A stretch of 32,271 nt of DNA from Treponema sp. (GTDB lineage Bacteria; Spirochaetota; Spirochaetia; Treponematales; Breznakiellaceae), in assembly GCA_031254795.1 (NCBI GenBank), contig JAIRTS010000148.1, positions 1 to 32,271 of the forward strand, in the 5' to 3' direction. Position 1 is the first letter of the stretch; each line of letters begins with the position of its first letter. Positions 1-7,830 of the stretch are shown here, in pieces. The notes beneath the pieces were generated by a model. The model saw only the letters and a list, made by a program, of their open reading frames with translations, was not told the origin of the DNA and made no database searches. Position numbers and translations under genes: made by a program.

Positions 1-381
1 GAGGAAGTCGCCCGCCTGAAAAACAAGGAAGACCGCATCATAAAACTGGTAACAGTCGAAGAAATTATCCCCATAGCCACAAAGCCCGCAATAGGCGTTC
101 ATATCAACGAATTGTCAAAGGACGAAAAGGGAAGCCGGAAAATCGAACTGGTCGCTACAGGACAAAGCGCCGCCGGCATTGAGTTTTATAGCTGGGATTT
201 TGCCTACAACAAAGAAAAAGGCTTTAGGCCGTCAATCATTATCGACAAGGAAGGAAAACAAACCCAGGTATTCAAAACAGGTCTACACGCCATAGCCGTA
301 AAAGTCGTTGACAATGACGGCCTGGAAAACCTGGAAATAGTTACGTTAAAAATAAACGGCGCGGTGGAACAGGTGAAATAA
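1..381 (+). CDS. 3' end of a protein with a PKD-like C-terminal domain (partial)
   Basis: The reading frame is open from the first base of the window and ends with TAA at 379-381, so only the last 126 residues are visible and the true start lies upstream. The visible part begins with a charged helix-like stretch, then a beta-rich segment with a YSWDF motif and a late stretch reading AVKVVDNDGLEN. That pattern resembles a PKD or Ig-like fold, where a W-D pair is followed by a strand rich in valines and a D-N-D-G turn. I cannot name the whole protein from this fragment. An ATG at 112 opens the same frame but sits inside the continuous coding sequence and has no convincing ribosome site, so an internal start is unlikely. 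A GC-rich repeat block follows the stop. Confidence 0.6.
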   Translation, partial: EEVARLKNKEDRIIKLVTVEEIIPIATKPAIGVHINELSKDEKGSRKIELVATGQSAAGIEFYSWDFAYNKEKGFRPSIIIDKEGKQTQVFKTGLHAIAVKVVDNDGLENLEIVTLKINGAVEQVK

Positions 382-401
382 GCCTCCCCGCCGCAAAGCG
401 C

Positions 402-663
402 ATAACAAAGTTGCTTGCGCTTCGGGGTTAAAGCCACTCGTCCTCCGCAACGGATATCATTCCACGCCCCCAGTCTATCTGGTCCAGCTATGCTGAGGGA
501 ACGCTCCATTCCCGTGCCGTTGCTGCGGCGCATTTTGCCAGCCCTGATCGCGTTTCTGCGGAACGACGCCGGAGTGGCGCCGCCGCGAAGTCTTGGGTTG
601 ACGCCGGGCTTTAGTCCGCGCCGCCGTCTCCTTGAAGAGTCGCGACAGATGGAAGGTTATGCG
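402..663. repeat. GC-rich block with 8-bp inverted ends, attC-like or MITE-like
   Basis: This non-coding block starts with CGCATAAC (402-409) and ends with the exact reverse complement GTTATGCG (656-663). Its right end coincides with a sharp change from GC-rich to AT-rich DNA at about 650. An open frame at 415-726 crosses it but has arginine/proline-rich composition and no ribosome site, so I treat it as spurious. The terminal pair resembles the R''/R' simple sites of integron attC sites, which are inverted and end in GTT. At about 260 bp it is longer than a usual attC, so an insertion inside an attC or a small mobile repeat is also possible. An AT-rich tail frame from 649 to 726 could be a gene remnant. 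Confidence 0.4.
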
Positions 664-752
664 AAATGGGACTTAAATTTTCTTGAAAAATATTTTGTAA
701 ACACTATTGACGAAAAGAAATATTAAAATCATGCTTATGAAAGGAGATATCC

Positions 753-1277
753 ATGCGTGAAATAGTTAAATTGGCGAATATGGTTAATATTCAATATACC
801 ATAAATGCGCCATTAAGTACAGAAAAAGCATTTGATTTCTTTATAAATAATAAACTATCAAAATATTACCGGAATATATCAAACGGCCATAAATATTTTA
901 CACTGCGGCAGGGCGAAAAAATGAGAGTCTGCTCTTTGATTGATTGTGAGGAAATAGCCGGCAATCAAAAAATAAAACATGAATATTATGTTTCAGAAAT
1001 TATAAATAATGAAAGGATACATTATTATTCAAAACCATCAATAGTTGAAATAGAACTTCCATGGAAAACAATTTGCAGCAAAAGTAATTCATATGTATAT
1101 TATGACTTTGAAAAAGATTCAAATCTTCATACAAACATACGTCTTACAATAGGGATACAATTTTTCGGCAAAGGCGAGAAAATATTTTCAACCTTAGTTG
1201 GAGGTTTGGAACCGTGGAAAAAACATTACATAGAAGAAATGAATGGATTAAAAAATGTTTTGATGGATTATAACTGA
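753..1277 (+). CDS. SRPBCC (START/Bet v1-like) family protein
   Basis: A 174-residue protein. It starts with a YTINAPLSTEKAFDFF-type segment typical of SRPBCC ligand-binding folds, in which a first strand leads into an 'AP...A..F' helix, and it ends in a long amphipathic helix (residues about 150-172) as that fold does. A cavity-type binding or lipid-transfer role is inferred, and the ligand is unknown. The start is well supported: AAGGAG at 741-746 lies 6 nt before the ATG. The gene is strikingly AT-rich, with many AAA, AAT, ATA and TAT codons, while queG and other neighbours are GC-rich. It is flanked on both sides by GC-rich repeat blocks (402-663 and 1303-1438). This composition and layout point to horizontal acquisition, possibly as a gene cassette. 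No partner genes are nearby. Confidence 0.7.
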   Translation: MREIVKLANMVNIQYTINAPLSTEKAFDFFINNKLSKYYRNISNGHKYFTLRQGEKMRVCSLIDCEEIAGNQKIKHEYYVSEIINNERIHYYSKPSIVEIELPWKTICSKSNSYVYYDFEKDSNLHTNIRLTIGIQFFGKGEKIFSTLVGGLEPWKKHYIEEMNGLKNVLMDYN

Positions 1278-1302
1278 AAATATTGTAAAATGCGCCCAAC
1301 TT

Positions 1303-1438
1303 CGCGTAACGGGGCTGTGGACGCTACGCTTCGCCGCTTGCGGTGGGTGGCTTGGGGCTACAAAAAAACGTAGTCGGGCTGCGCCCTTTGTGCGGTTTTT
1401 CTCCGCCAAACCGCCGTAAATAGCCAAAATGTTATGTG
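1303..1438. repeat. GC-rich block downstream of the SRPBCC gene, attC-like
   Basis: The block starts with CGCGTAAC (1303-1310) and ends with GTTATGTG (1431-1438), an imperfect inverted pair (6 of 8) that echoes the ends of the block at 402-663. Just inside the ends lie GGCT (1313-1316) and AGCC (1422-1425), a further short inverted pair. It also holds a perfect 7-bp hairpin, GCGGTTT (1392-1398) with AAACCGC (1408-1414), and a CTAC/GTAG hairpin around an A-run at about 1349-1363. The size is close to that of Vibrio-type attC sites. The rest of 1278-1555 holds a short open tail (about 1424-1528, ending in TAG) that may be a gene remnant, and nothing else I can name. Confidence 0.4.
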
Positions 1439-1555
1439 ACGTTTAAGAATAGCTCTAACAGAGATTATGTATCCAAGGAAGTTTTGGAGAGGCTGGAGGG
1501 TATGGTTGACTGCCGGCAACTTATATAGATGTGTAAAGAGATGGATTGTTGAAGT

Positions 1556-2506
1556 ATGGACGCTTTGAAAGAAACCATACGCGCTATGGCGTTGGATGCC
1601 GGATTTAGCCGCGTTCGTATTCTTGCTCCTTTTATACTTTCTGAAAATGCGGTCGGTCTGAAAGACCCCAGCGTTCTCAAAGAGCGCTGGGGAGAAGGCT
1701 CGCCATCGTTGTTAGTGGCGGCTTTGTCATACGGAAACGAGGATTCGGCGGCTGAATGTTCGCCCGCTGAAAAAGAAATTGAGGAAAGTTGCCGCGCATA
1801 TATTGCTCCTTTTGCGCGACGCAACTATTACAAAGAAGCGGTCAAACGGTTGCAGAAGCTCTCGCAAACATTCAGGCGCTTGTTCAGCGGCAGTCATGCC
1901 AGCGGCATGAATTCAAGCGGCGTTTATGCGGACCGCCGCTCCAGTTATCGCATTTTTTGCAACTCGCCAATACCGGAAAAGCCATTGGCTCTTGCCTGCG
2001 GGCTTGGCGTCCAGGGGCGCAACAGCCTCGTTATAACGCCGGAAACGGGATCGCTTGTCATCATCGCCGCCATGACCCTCCCCTTCCCGCTTGAAAGCGA
2101 CGCGCCTGAATCAAACCGCTCCGCGTGTGAGACATGCGGATTCTGCGTGGAAGCCTGCCCTACACAGGCAATCCGGCGCGAAGGCGGCATTGAGCGGAAC
2201 AAGTGCATCCAGTGGTACGCGTCGGGAAACGAGGCGTCTGTCCCCCGGCGCGTCGCCGAGAAATGGGGGCGAAGGCTCTACGGCTGCACGATGTGTCAGG
2301 AGGTCTGTCCCCACAACAAGAAGCCAATCAAGGGGGCGGAGACCAGCGAGGGAATCTTGCCCGCGTACATGGACGCGCGAGCGATCCTTGTCATGAGTGA
2401 CGAAGAGATACAGGCGTTTTTCAAGGGAACCGCTATGGGGCTTTCGTGGCTCAAGCCGGAGCATATCAGGCGGAACGCGGAACTCGCGCTGGCTTGCGGG
2501 CGCTGA
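1556..2506 (+). CDS. queG: Epoxyqueuosine reductase-like iron-sulfur protein QueG
   Basis: QueG uses cobalamin and two [4Fe-4S] clusters to reduce epoxyqueuosine to queuosine in tRNA. The 316-residue product has the expected order: an N-terminal cobalamin-binding part, a GLG..GRNSLVI segment (around residues 150-160), then CETCGFCVEACP, KCIQW and YGCTMCQEVCPHN, which together give all eight cluster cysteines. Length is near the short end of the family, and no C-terminal HEAT-like extension is present. An in-frame TGA at 1550-1552 fixes ATG 1556 as the first ATG; the ribosome site is poor. One oddity: where the family has F-V-D-[ST] (the Asp proposed as proton donor), this protein reads F-C-N-S. 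It may be a divergent or functionally altered QueG. It converges with the next gene, with a 7-bp gap. Confidence 0.85.
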   Translation: MDALKETIRAMALDAGFSRVRILAPFILSENAVGLKDPSVLKERWGEGSPSLLVAALSYGNEDSAAECSPAEKEIEESCRAYIAPFARRNYYKEAVKRLQKLSQTFRRLFSGSHASGMNSSGVYADRRSSYRIFCNSPIPEKPLALACGLGVQGRNSLVITPETGSLVIIAAMTLPFPLESDAPESNRSACETCGFCVEACPTQAIRREGGIERNKCIQWYASGNEASVPRRVAEKWGRRLYGCTMCQEVCPHNKKPIKGAETSEGILPAYMDARAILVMSDEEIQAFFKGTAMGLSWLKPEHIRRNAELALACGR

Positions 2507-2513
2507 ACGGTTC

Positions 2514-5500
2514 TCAGAATAAATCTTTTTGAACTGGCGCGCCCGGCGAGTCTGGCGAATCCCCCCTATCACGGCGCTTGCGTGGGCGCTCCTGCGCAAG
2601 TGGAACAAGCGGTTCCAGAACACTGAAGAAGCGGCTTGGTTCGTTTTTCATAACGCGGTTTTGAAAAAAACGTTTTTTGGCCCATGAAAGGTACAAACCA
2701 TGTTTCGCCCGTGTCATGGCGACATAAAGCAACCGCCGTTCTTCCTCAATATGGCTGTCCCGCGTGTCTCCGTAGAGCGTGAACGGGAGGAGTCCGTCCT
2801 CCAGAGCCGGGATAAAGACGTGTTCCGCCTCAAGCCCCTTGGAAGCGTGCATTGTCATAAGACGGACGCCGTGGACGGTTATGCCGAGCGTATCATCCTG
2901 TTCCTTGATAAGCCTAAAGGGGATGCCGTGATCCGCAAGCGCCGTGGCGATAGGATCCGCGAGGATCGCCATACGGACAAGCACAACGCAGTCTTCCATA
3001 GCAACGCCGCCAGTGTTTCCTTCCGCCGTACCGCTGTCAAGCGCAAAAAAGCTGGTTCCTCCGATAAGCGCCGCTATTTTACGAGCGATAGCCTCAGCCT
3101 CAGCCTTTTCGCTGGCGTAATGGCTTCGGAAGAGCGCGGCGTCTCCCGCAATTGCGCTGTGGACATCGGCGTCTACGAGCCGTCCAGCCGCAGTCATGAT
3201 GGGCGCGGCGCAACGAAAACTGCGGGTCAGATGGAATATTCTGGCTTCGGGATAGTCAGTCTTGAAACTAGCGATGAACCGTTTGTCCGCGCCGCGAAAG
3301 GCGTAGATCGCCTGATTGGGATCGCCTATGACCCAGAGCGACGTTGTTTTCGAGGTTAAAAGCCGGATAAGAGCGTATTGGGCGAAGTTGATGTCCTGGT
3401 ATTCATCAACAAAGATGAAACGGAAGCGTTTTCTGTAATGGGAAAGGACACGCGGATGTTCCGCAAGCAACCGTACGGTTTCGGTCACGAGATCGTCAAA
3501 GTCATACGCGCCTTCTTTGCGAAGCCGATCCTGATACGCGCCGTAAAGCAGGTCTTTTTCCGCGTTGAATTCGGCGCCGGCGCCGTCAAACGCCCAATGG
3601 CGGACGATGGTTTCCGCGCCGCCTGACTCACCTGCAAGCAAGAACGGCGTTTTTTCATGGGGGAGCATGAGCAGCCGCTTTCTCCCGTCAATGTAATCCC
3701 CCAAACTGCGCTCCTTGAGCGCTCGCTCCCTGCCCGCGTCTTGACAGATTTCCCGCAACAGTCGGTCCCGCTCATCGCTGTCTAAGATTCTAAAATTGTT
3801 GAAAAGAGCGGTTTGCGTTTGTTCTTTTAGTATTGAGGCGCAAAGCGCATGAAATGTCGCGGCGACGATGGCGATGTCCCCGGACGCCGCGACGGTTTTG
3901 GCGATGCGTTCCCGCAACTCCCCGGCGGCTTTTACGGTGAATGTTATGGCAAGAATGGAAGCGCCCCCCACGCCGTTTTGTACGAGATGGGCGATGCGGG
4001 CGGATAAAGTCGCGGTTTTTCCGGTACCGGGTCCGGCGATGACCAACGCGCGGGTTCCCGTGTACAAAACAGCCTCTTTCTGTTCGGCGTCAGGGGAAAA
4101 AGGCCGATTGGCTTCCGGCGTCCGGGCGTCAACCGGCTGGGGCAAAATTTTCGCCGCTCTCGCCGGTTTCTGTGAAAAGGACGGAGCAGGTGGATTCGCG
4201 GCTTCTTCTCCAAAAAGCGTTCCGTCACGCGCCCTTTTGCGCGGATCCTCGTTTCGGGGATCGAAAACCCGGATAACTCCGTATTCGCCGTCATAACCGG
4301 CTTGTATAAACACCTCTCCCGCCCTCATTCTTGCTATGGCTTGAGCCAATAGTTCCCCGGAAACGAATGGGATGATCTGCGCCTCAATTTTGTCTATGGG
4401 CATGTCCATCAATATGTCGATTTCTCGGCCCGCCTTTTCAATGAGCGCGGCATAGGAGACCTCAACCTTTTTCGAGGCGCATCCGGTATTGAGCGCTTCG
4501 CCGAGCAATTCCCGCAACGGAATGAGGGACACGTATGGACGTTTGTTCGTACCGCGCCAAGAAGGAGGGCAAACGCCCCATTCGTCAACCGGACGGTTGG
4601 CAAGTTCCAACACCCTGCTTATCACGCCACCCGTAAGCGGTTTCCCGCACTGCGGGCAGAGACGATCCGGCACCGCGTCTTCCGGCGCCACGCTGACGCC
4701 ACATTTCCGATGTCCGGCGTAGTGGTATTTGCCTTCCTGCGGATAAAACTCAATGGTGCCGGCGACATCTTCTTTTTTTTGCCCTTCCGTCTCAAGGCGC
4801 AACGCCCTTGACAGGGAGGAATATGAAGGTTCCATCTCAAAAATCGTCGCTTCCCGCCCCAGTTTGTCCGGCGAATGGGCGTCAGAATTGGAGATAATGG
4901 AAAACTGGTCGAGGCTCGAAAGCGCCCAATTCATCGGCGGGTTGGAGGAAAGCCCGGTCTCAATGGCCGGAATGTACGGGGTGAGATCGCCGTAACACTC
5001 GTCTATGGAATCAAAGCCGGATTTCGCGCCCAACGCGGAAAACCACGGCGTCCAGATATGCGCTGGAATCAGCAGCGAACGATCATCGGCGTCAAGCAGC
5101 AGGCGCAGCAAATCCCGGGAATCTACGCCCAAAATAGGGCGTCCGTCCGAACGTATATTGCCCACCCGATCAAGCAGGTTTTGAAACGTTTCCGCCGCCT
5201 TAATATTCGGCAGTATGACGAGATGGTGGACTTTTCGCGTTTTATCGCCTTTCTTGTAAATAGTGCTGATTTCACCGGTCAAGACAAAACGGCAACCGGG
5301 ATCATTGCTTGCGCGGAAAGGTTTCGGCAATCGCGCCGCCAGAGCCTCTGTCGCGTCAAAATTGTTCCGTAAGCTGTCTTTAAGCCTGTAAAAACCCGGA
5401 TCCGCTTCTTCAAGCTGTTCTTTCAACTCCGCAAGCCACATGGGGTGCGTACAGTCTCCGGTTCCCACCAAATCTATGCCTTTGACGGCAGCCCAGCGGT

Positions 5501-5579
5501 CAAGATATGCGGGCGTCAGCTTCTTGCTCGTGGCGCGGGAAAAGCGCGAGTGTATGTGTAAGTCGGCGACAATGCGCAT
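2514..5579 (-). CDS. EndoQ-type PHP nuclease fused to a UvrD/Rep helicase
   Basis: A 1021-residue fusion. Residues 1-270 form a PHP domain with the metal ligands in place: D6-H8-H10, D42 and H45 in GTGDCTHP, E103, H118/H119, H174 in PAHIWTPW and D233/H235 in SDAH. Next comes a zinc module (H290, C293, C308, C311) and the conserved EndoQ tail to about 443. A Pro/Ala-rich linker leads to an SF1A helicase from about 494: Walker A AGPGTGKT (515-522), VDEYQDIN, GDPNQAIYAFRGA, LMTMHASKGLEAEH and LLYVAMTRAKHG. The last five residues, QKDLF, match the beta-clamp-binding pentapeptide pattern QxxLF. Known EndoQ enzymes cut 5' of deaminated bases (uracil, hypoxanthine, xanthine) and AP sites. Nick-plus-unwind repair in one protein is inference. 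There is no Shine-Dalgarno; the promoter lies directly upstream. Confidence 0.88.
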   Translation of the reverse strand: MRIVADLHIHSRFSRATSKKLTPAYLDRWAAVKGIDLVGTGDCTHPMWLAELKEQLEEADPGFYRLKDSLRNNFDATEALAARLPKPFRASNDPGCRFVLTGEISTIYKKGDKTRKVHHLVILPNIKAAETFQNLLDRVGNIRSDGRPILGVDSRDLLRLLLDADDRSLLIPAHIWTPWFSALGAKSGFDSIDECYGDLTPYIPAIETGLSSNPPMNWALSSLDQFSIISNSDAHSPDKLGREATIFEMEPSYSSLSRALRLETEGQKKEDVAGTIEFYPQEGKYHYAGHRKCGVSVAPEDAVPDRLCPQCGKPLTGGVISRVLELANRPVDEWGVCPPSWRGTNKRPYVSLIPLRELLGEALNTGCASKKVEVSYAALIEKAGREIDILMDMPIDKIEAQIIPFVSGELLAQAIARMRAGEVFIQAGYDGEYGVIRVFDPRNEDPRKRARDGTLFGEEAANPPAPSFSQKPARAAKILPQPVDARTPEANRPFSPDAEQKEAVLYTGTRALVIAGPGTGKTATLSARIAHLVQNGVGGASILAITFTVKAAGELRERIAKTVAASGDIAIVAATFHALCASILKEQTQTALFNNFRILDSDERDRLLREICQDAGRERALKERSLGDYIDGRKRLLMLPHEKTPFLLAGESGGAETIVRHWAFDGAGAEFNAEKDLLYGAYQDRLRKEGAYDFDDLVTETVRLLAEHPRVLSHYRKRFRFIFVDEYQDINFAQYALIRLLTSKTTSLWVIGDPNQAIYAFRGADKRFIASFKTDYPEARIFHLTRSFRCAAPIMTAAGRLVDADVHSAIAGDAALFRSHYASEKAEAEAIARKIAALIGGTSFFALDSGTAEGNTGGVAMEDCVVLVRMAILADPIATALADHGIPFRLIKEQDDTLGITVHGVRLMTMHASKGLEAEHVFIPALEDGLLPFTLYGDTRDSHIEEERRLLYVAMTRAKHGLYLSWAKKRFFQNRVMKNEPSRFFSVLEPLVPLAQERPRKRRDRGDSPDSPGAPVQKDLF

Positions 5580-5585
5580 GACTCT

Positions 5586-5614
5586 ATGATAAACGATATT
5601 GAACTTTCAGACAA
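5586..5614 (-). promoter_or_regulatory. Promoter of the EndoQ-UvrD gene, leaderless type
   Basis: Read on the minus strand, TTGTCT (5614-5609), a 17-nt spacer and TATCAT (5591-5586) are followed by only 6 nt before the ATG at 5579. The expected transcription start therefore falls at or next to the start codon. No Shine-Dalgarno sequence can fit. Confidence 0.55.
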
Positions 5615-5678
5615 GGGATATTCCTCTCACAATTCATTCGTAAACTGAAATTTTAGGAAATACTCCGCTATAAGCCTC

Positions 5679-5707
5679 TGTACAAAACAAAAATCTTATG
5701 CTATAAT
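5679..5707 (+). promoter_or_regulatory. Strong extended -10 promoter
   Basis: TGTACA (5679-5684), a 17-nt spacer and a perfect TATAAT (5702-5707) preceded by TGC form an extended -10 promoter. The expected transcript starts near 5714, about 290 nt upstream of the DeoR gene. A hairpin with a T-run lies in between, so the promoter may serve a small RNA, an attenuated leader or both. Confidence 0.6.
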
Positions 5708-5853
5708 ACTATCTAATGATTATTTAATCTTGCGACAGCGCATCATGAAGTCTTCTTTCGAATTTTTGTTCGGAAGCCGGCCATCGCCGCAAGCTCGTTT
5801 GAAATGGAGATACGGACTTTCGATTTGAATCGCTGGTTTCTGAAAAAATTTGG

Positions 5854-5892
5854 CGCCCCATTATAGAATAACGGGGCGATTCACTCTTTTTA
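5854..5892 (+). terminator. Hairpin with T-run in the DeoR upstream region
   Basis: CGCCCC (5854-5859) pairs with GGGGCG (5873-5878), extended by two more pairs after one mismatch, with a 7-nt apical loop. CTCTTTTT follows 6-8 nt later, so as a plus-strand terminator it is imperfect. On the other strand the same stem is followed by CCAAATTTTTT, so the orientation is uncertain. The rest of the 5580-6005 gap holds the two promoters, a 27-codon ATG frame (5745-5828, no ribosome site, not called) and AT-rich DNA. Confidence 0.35.
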
Positions 5893-6005
5893 AATGAGAT
5901 TGAAGATAAAGAATTTGACTTTTGGATAATTTATTAGCATTTTAGTAACAATAATCATAACGAGGACAACTTGAATGTCTTCTTACCATTACAGGAGGTT
6001 CTACC

Positions 6006-6770
6006 ATGAACAACAGACAAAGTAAAATTTTAGAAGCGATTGCGAAACAGCAACGTATCGAAGTCACAGACCTTGCAAAAAGAATGGACGTTTCTCCGGT
6101 AACGATCCGCAAAGATCTGGATCAACTTGAGCAACGCGGGCTTATCCGCCGTGAACACGGATTCGCCTACATCGAAACCGGCGCTAATGACGGAACGGAG
6201 CTAGTCTACAATTACGAAATAAAACGCCGCATAGCGCAAGCGGCGGCGGCCAGTGTTGAAGAAAACGAAACCGTTATGATAGGTTGCGGGTCATGTTGTG
6301 TTATTCTTGCTGAGGAGCTTGCTCATACGAAAAAGGATGTCACAATTATTACCAATTCGGTATTCATCGCGAATTATATCAACAAGGCGCCGCATGGCAA
6401 CATTATTCTGCTCGGCGGTTATTATCAGCGTAATTCGCAAGTGCTTGTGGGGCCAATAGCCCAGGAAAACGCGCAGATGTTCTCGCCGAACAAGTTTTTT
6501 ATCAGCGCAAGCGGTTTTTCCGAGGCGTTCGGCTTTACAGGAGATGATTACCTCAGAGCGCAAACCATTCAAGAATTGGCAAAACAAGCGCGGCAGGTTG
6601 TGTTGCTCTTTGATTCCGACAGATTCTCCAGCAACGGCGTAGTGAAAATGGCTTCGGTTGAAAGCGTCAACGTCATGTACACCGACGACCGCATCCCGCC
6701 TGAAAAAGAGGCGTATTTGCTCCAAAACAATGTTCAGGTGCATAAGGTGCCGTCGCCGAAAGCTACATAA
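6006..6770 (+). CDS. DeoR/GlpR family transcriptional regulator
   Basis: A 254-residue DNA-binding regulator. Residues 6-57 form the winged helix-turn-helix of the family (DLAKRMDVSPVTIRKDLDQL followed by GLIRREHG), and residues about 75-230 form the DeoRC sugar-phosphate sensor domain, with an IGCGSCCVILAEEL segment in place of the usual G-S-G-S-T-T anion-binding loop. Members usually repress sugar or nucleoside catabolic genes and release DNA when a phosphorylated sugar binds. No sugar operon is adjacent, so its targets are unknown and it may act elsewhere or on itself. The start is firm: AGGAGG lies 7 nt before ATG 6006. Expression may come from the promoter at 5679-5707 through a leader of about 290 nt. 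Confidence 0.85.
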   Translation: MNNRQSKILEAIAKQQRIEVTDLAKRMDVSPVTIRKDLDQLEQRGLIRREHGFAYIETGANDGTELVYNYEIKRRIAQAAAASVEENETVMIGCGSCCVILAEELAHTKKDVTIITNSVFIANYINKAPHGNIILLGGYYQRNSQVLVGPIAQENAQMFSPNKFFISASGFSEAFGFTGDDYLRAQTIQELAKQARQVVLLFDSDRFSSNGVVKMASVESVNVMYTDDRIPPEKEAYLLQNNVQVHKVPSPKAT

Positions 6771-6817
6771 CCGAGCGGCGCGGAACGCTGGAGCCGGTGA
6801 CGGCGCCGGCGTTTGTC

Positions 6818-6842
6818 AAGGCGTCCCCAAAAGGGGCGCCTT
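6818..6842. terminator. Hairpin between convergent deoR-type gene and parB
   Basis: AAGGCG-T-CCCC (6818-6828) pairs with GGGGCGCCTT (6833-6842) around an AAAA loop with one bulged T, giving a stable 10-bp stem. A second inverted repeat of TCTAAC-GCCG type lies at about 6848-6895. Both sit between convergent genes. Neither has a good T-run, so intrinsic termination is not certain. Confidence 0.4.
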
Positions 6843-6936
6843 CTAGGGCGCGTCTTCTAACGCCGGGCGGTTTATTCACAAGCGGCGGTTAGAGGCGGCG
6901 CCGACAACTAAAAATCCAAGCGTTTTTTGAAAAGCC

Positions 6937-7830
6937 TCATGTCACAATCAACTCGTAAAGCCTATCCAAGTCTTCCATAGAATAGTATTCAATGCGAATG
7001 ACACCTTTGCCAAAGTCTCCATCAACGCTCACCTTGGCGCCGAGTTTTTCTATCATTTCTTCTTCAAGGGCAACCAAGTGCGGATCGCGCTGTTTAGAGG
7101 GTTGCCGCAGAGGTGACGCGGCGGCGGGTTTTTCTGTCCGCGCCGCGATCTTTTCGGCTTCACGCACGGAAAGCCCGCAGGCAACGATTTCGTTGAACAC
7201 CCGCTCTTGAGTCGCGGCGTCAGAAATGGCGAGCAACGCCCTCGCGTGACCGCTCGTAATCTCGCCTTTTTCGAGGCTCCGCTGTATCATGGGCGGCAGG
7301 CGGAGGAGGCGCAGGGCGTTGGCGACTGTGGAACGGCTTTTTCCAACCTTGGCGGCTATTTCATCCTGGCTCTTGCCGGTAATGTTCATCAGGCTTTTGT
7401 AGGCCACGGCTTCCTCAATCGGGGTTAGGTCCGCGCGTTGCACGTTTTCGATAAGGGCGACCTCAAGCCGTTTTTCTTCGGAATAGTTGCGGATAATGGC
7501 GGGGATTTCCTTCAGTCCGGCGATGGCCGCGGCGCGGAACCGGCGCTCGCCCGCGATGATGATGTAGCCGTCGCCACCTTCTTCAACAAGGACAGGCTGA
7601 ATGACGCCGTGTTCTTTAATGGAAGCCGCGATCTCGTTGAGCGCGGCTTCATCAAAGAATTTACGCGGCTGATTCGGATTTGGGCGGATTTTTGTCAGAG
7701 GCAGAGAAATCACCACGTCTTCACCGTGTTCGGTTACAGCTCGTCCGCTTTGCATGCCGTCATTTTCGTCATCGGCTGGAAGCAGAGCGTCCAACCCCTT
7801 GCCTAAACCGAATTTGGACGTTTTAGCCAC
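6937..7830 (-). CDS. parB: Chromosome partitioning protein ParB (Spo0J family)
   Basis: A 297-residue ParB. It begins with the family's GLGKGLDALL signature, then the CTP-binding ParB/Srx domain with IRPNPNQPRKFF (about residues 47-60) and GERRFRAA (about 93-100), a central helix-turn-helix with QDEIAAKVGKSRSTVANALRLL, and a C-terminal dimerisation region. ParB binds parS, loads as a sliding clamp using CTP, and works with ParA in origin segregation. Its start overlaps the parA stop by 8 bp, the usual translationally coupled parAB arrangement. No complete parS site (TGTTTCACGTGAAACA) was found in the window. It faces the DeoR-type gene convergently. Confidence 0.95.
   Translation of the reverse strand: MAKTSKFGLGKGLDALLPADDENDGMQSGRAVTEHGEDVVISLPLTKIRPNPNQPRKFFDEAALNEIAASIKEHGVIQPVLVEEGGDGYIIIAGERRFRAAAIAGLKEIPAIIRNYSEEKRLEVALIENVQRADLTPIEEAVAYKSLMNITGKSQDEIAAKVGKSRSTVANALRLLRLPPMIQRSLEKGEITSGHARALLAISDAATQERVFNEIVACGLSVREAEKIAARTEKPAAASPLRQPSKQRDPHLVALEEEMIEKLGAKVSVDGDFGKGVIRIEYYSMEDLDRLYELIVT

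Noticed and set aside
415..726. 103-codon open frame across the GC-rich block
   Set aside because: Arg/Pro-rich product, no ribosome site, crosses the composition boundary at about 650; treated as spurious.
3868..4296. Long plus-strand open frames inside the EndoQ-UvrD gene
   Set aside because: Antisense shadows of a well-supported gene; no family resemblance.
5745..5828. 27-codon plus-strand frame upstream of the DeoR gene
   Set aside because: No ribosome site and no recognisable sequence; may be part of a leader RNA.
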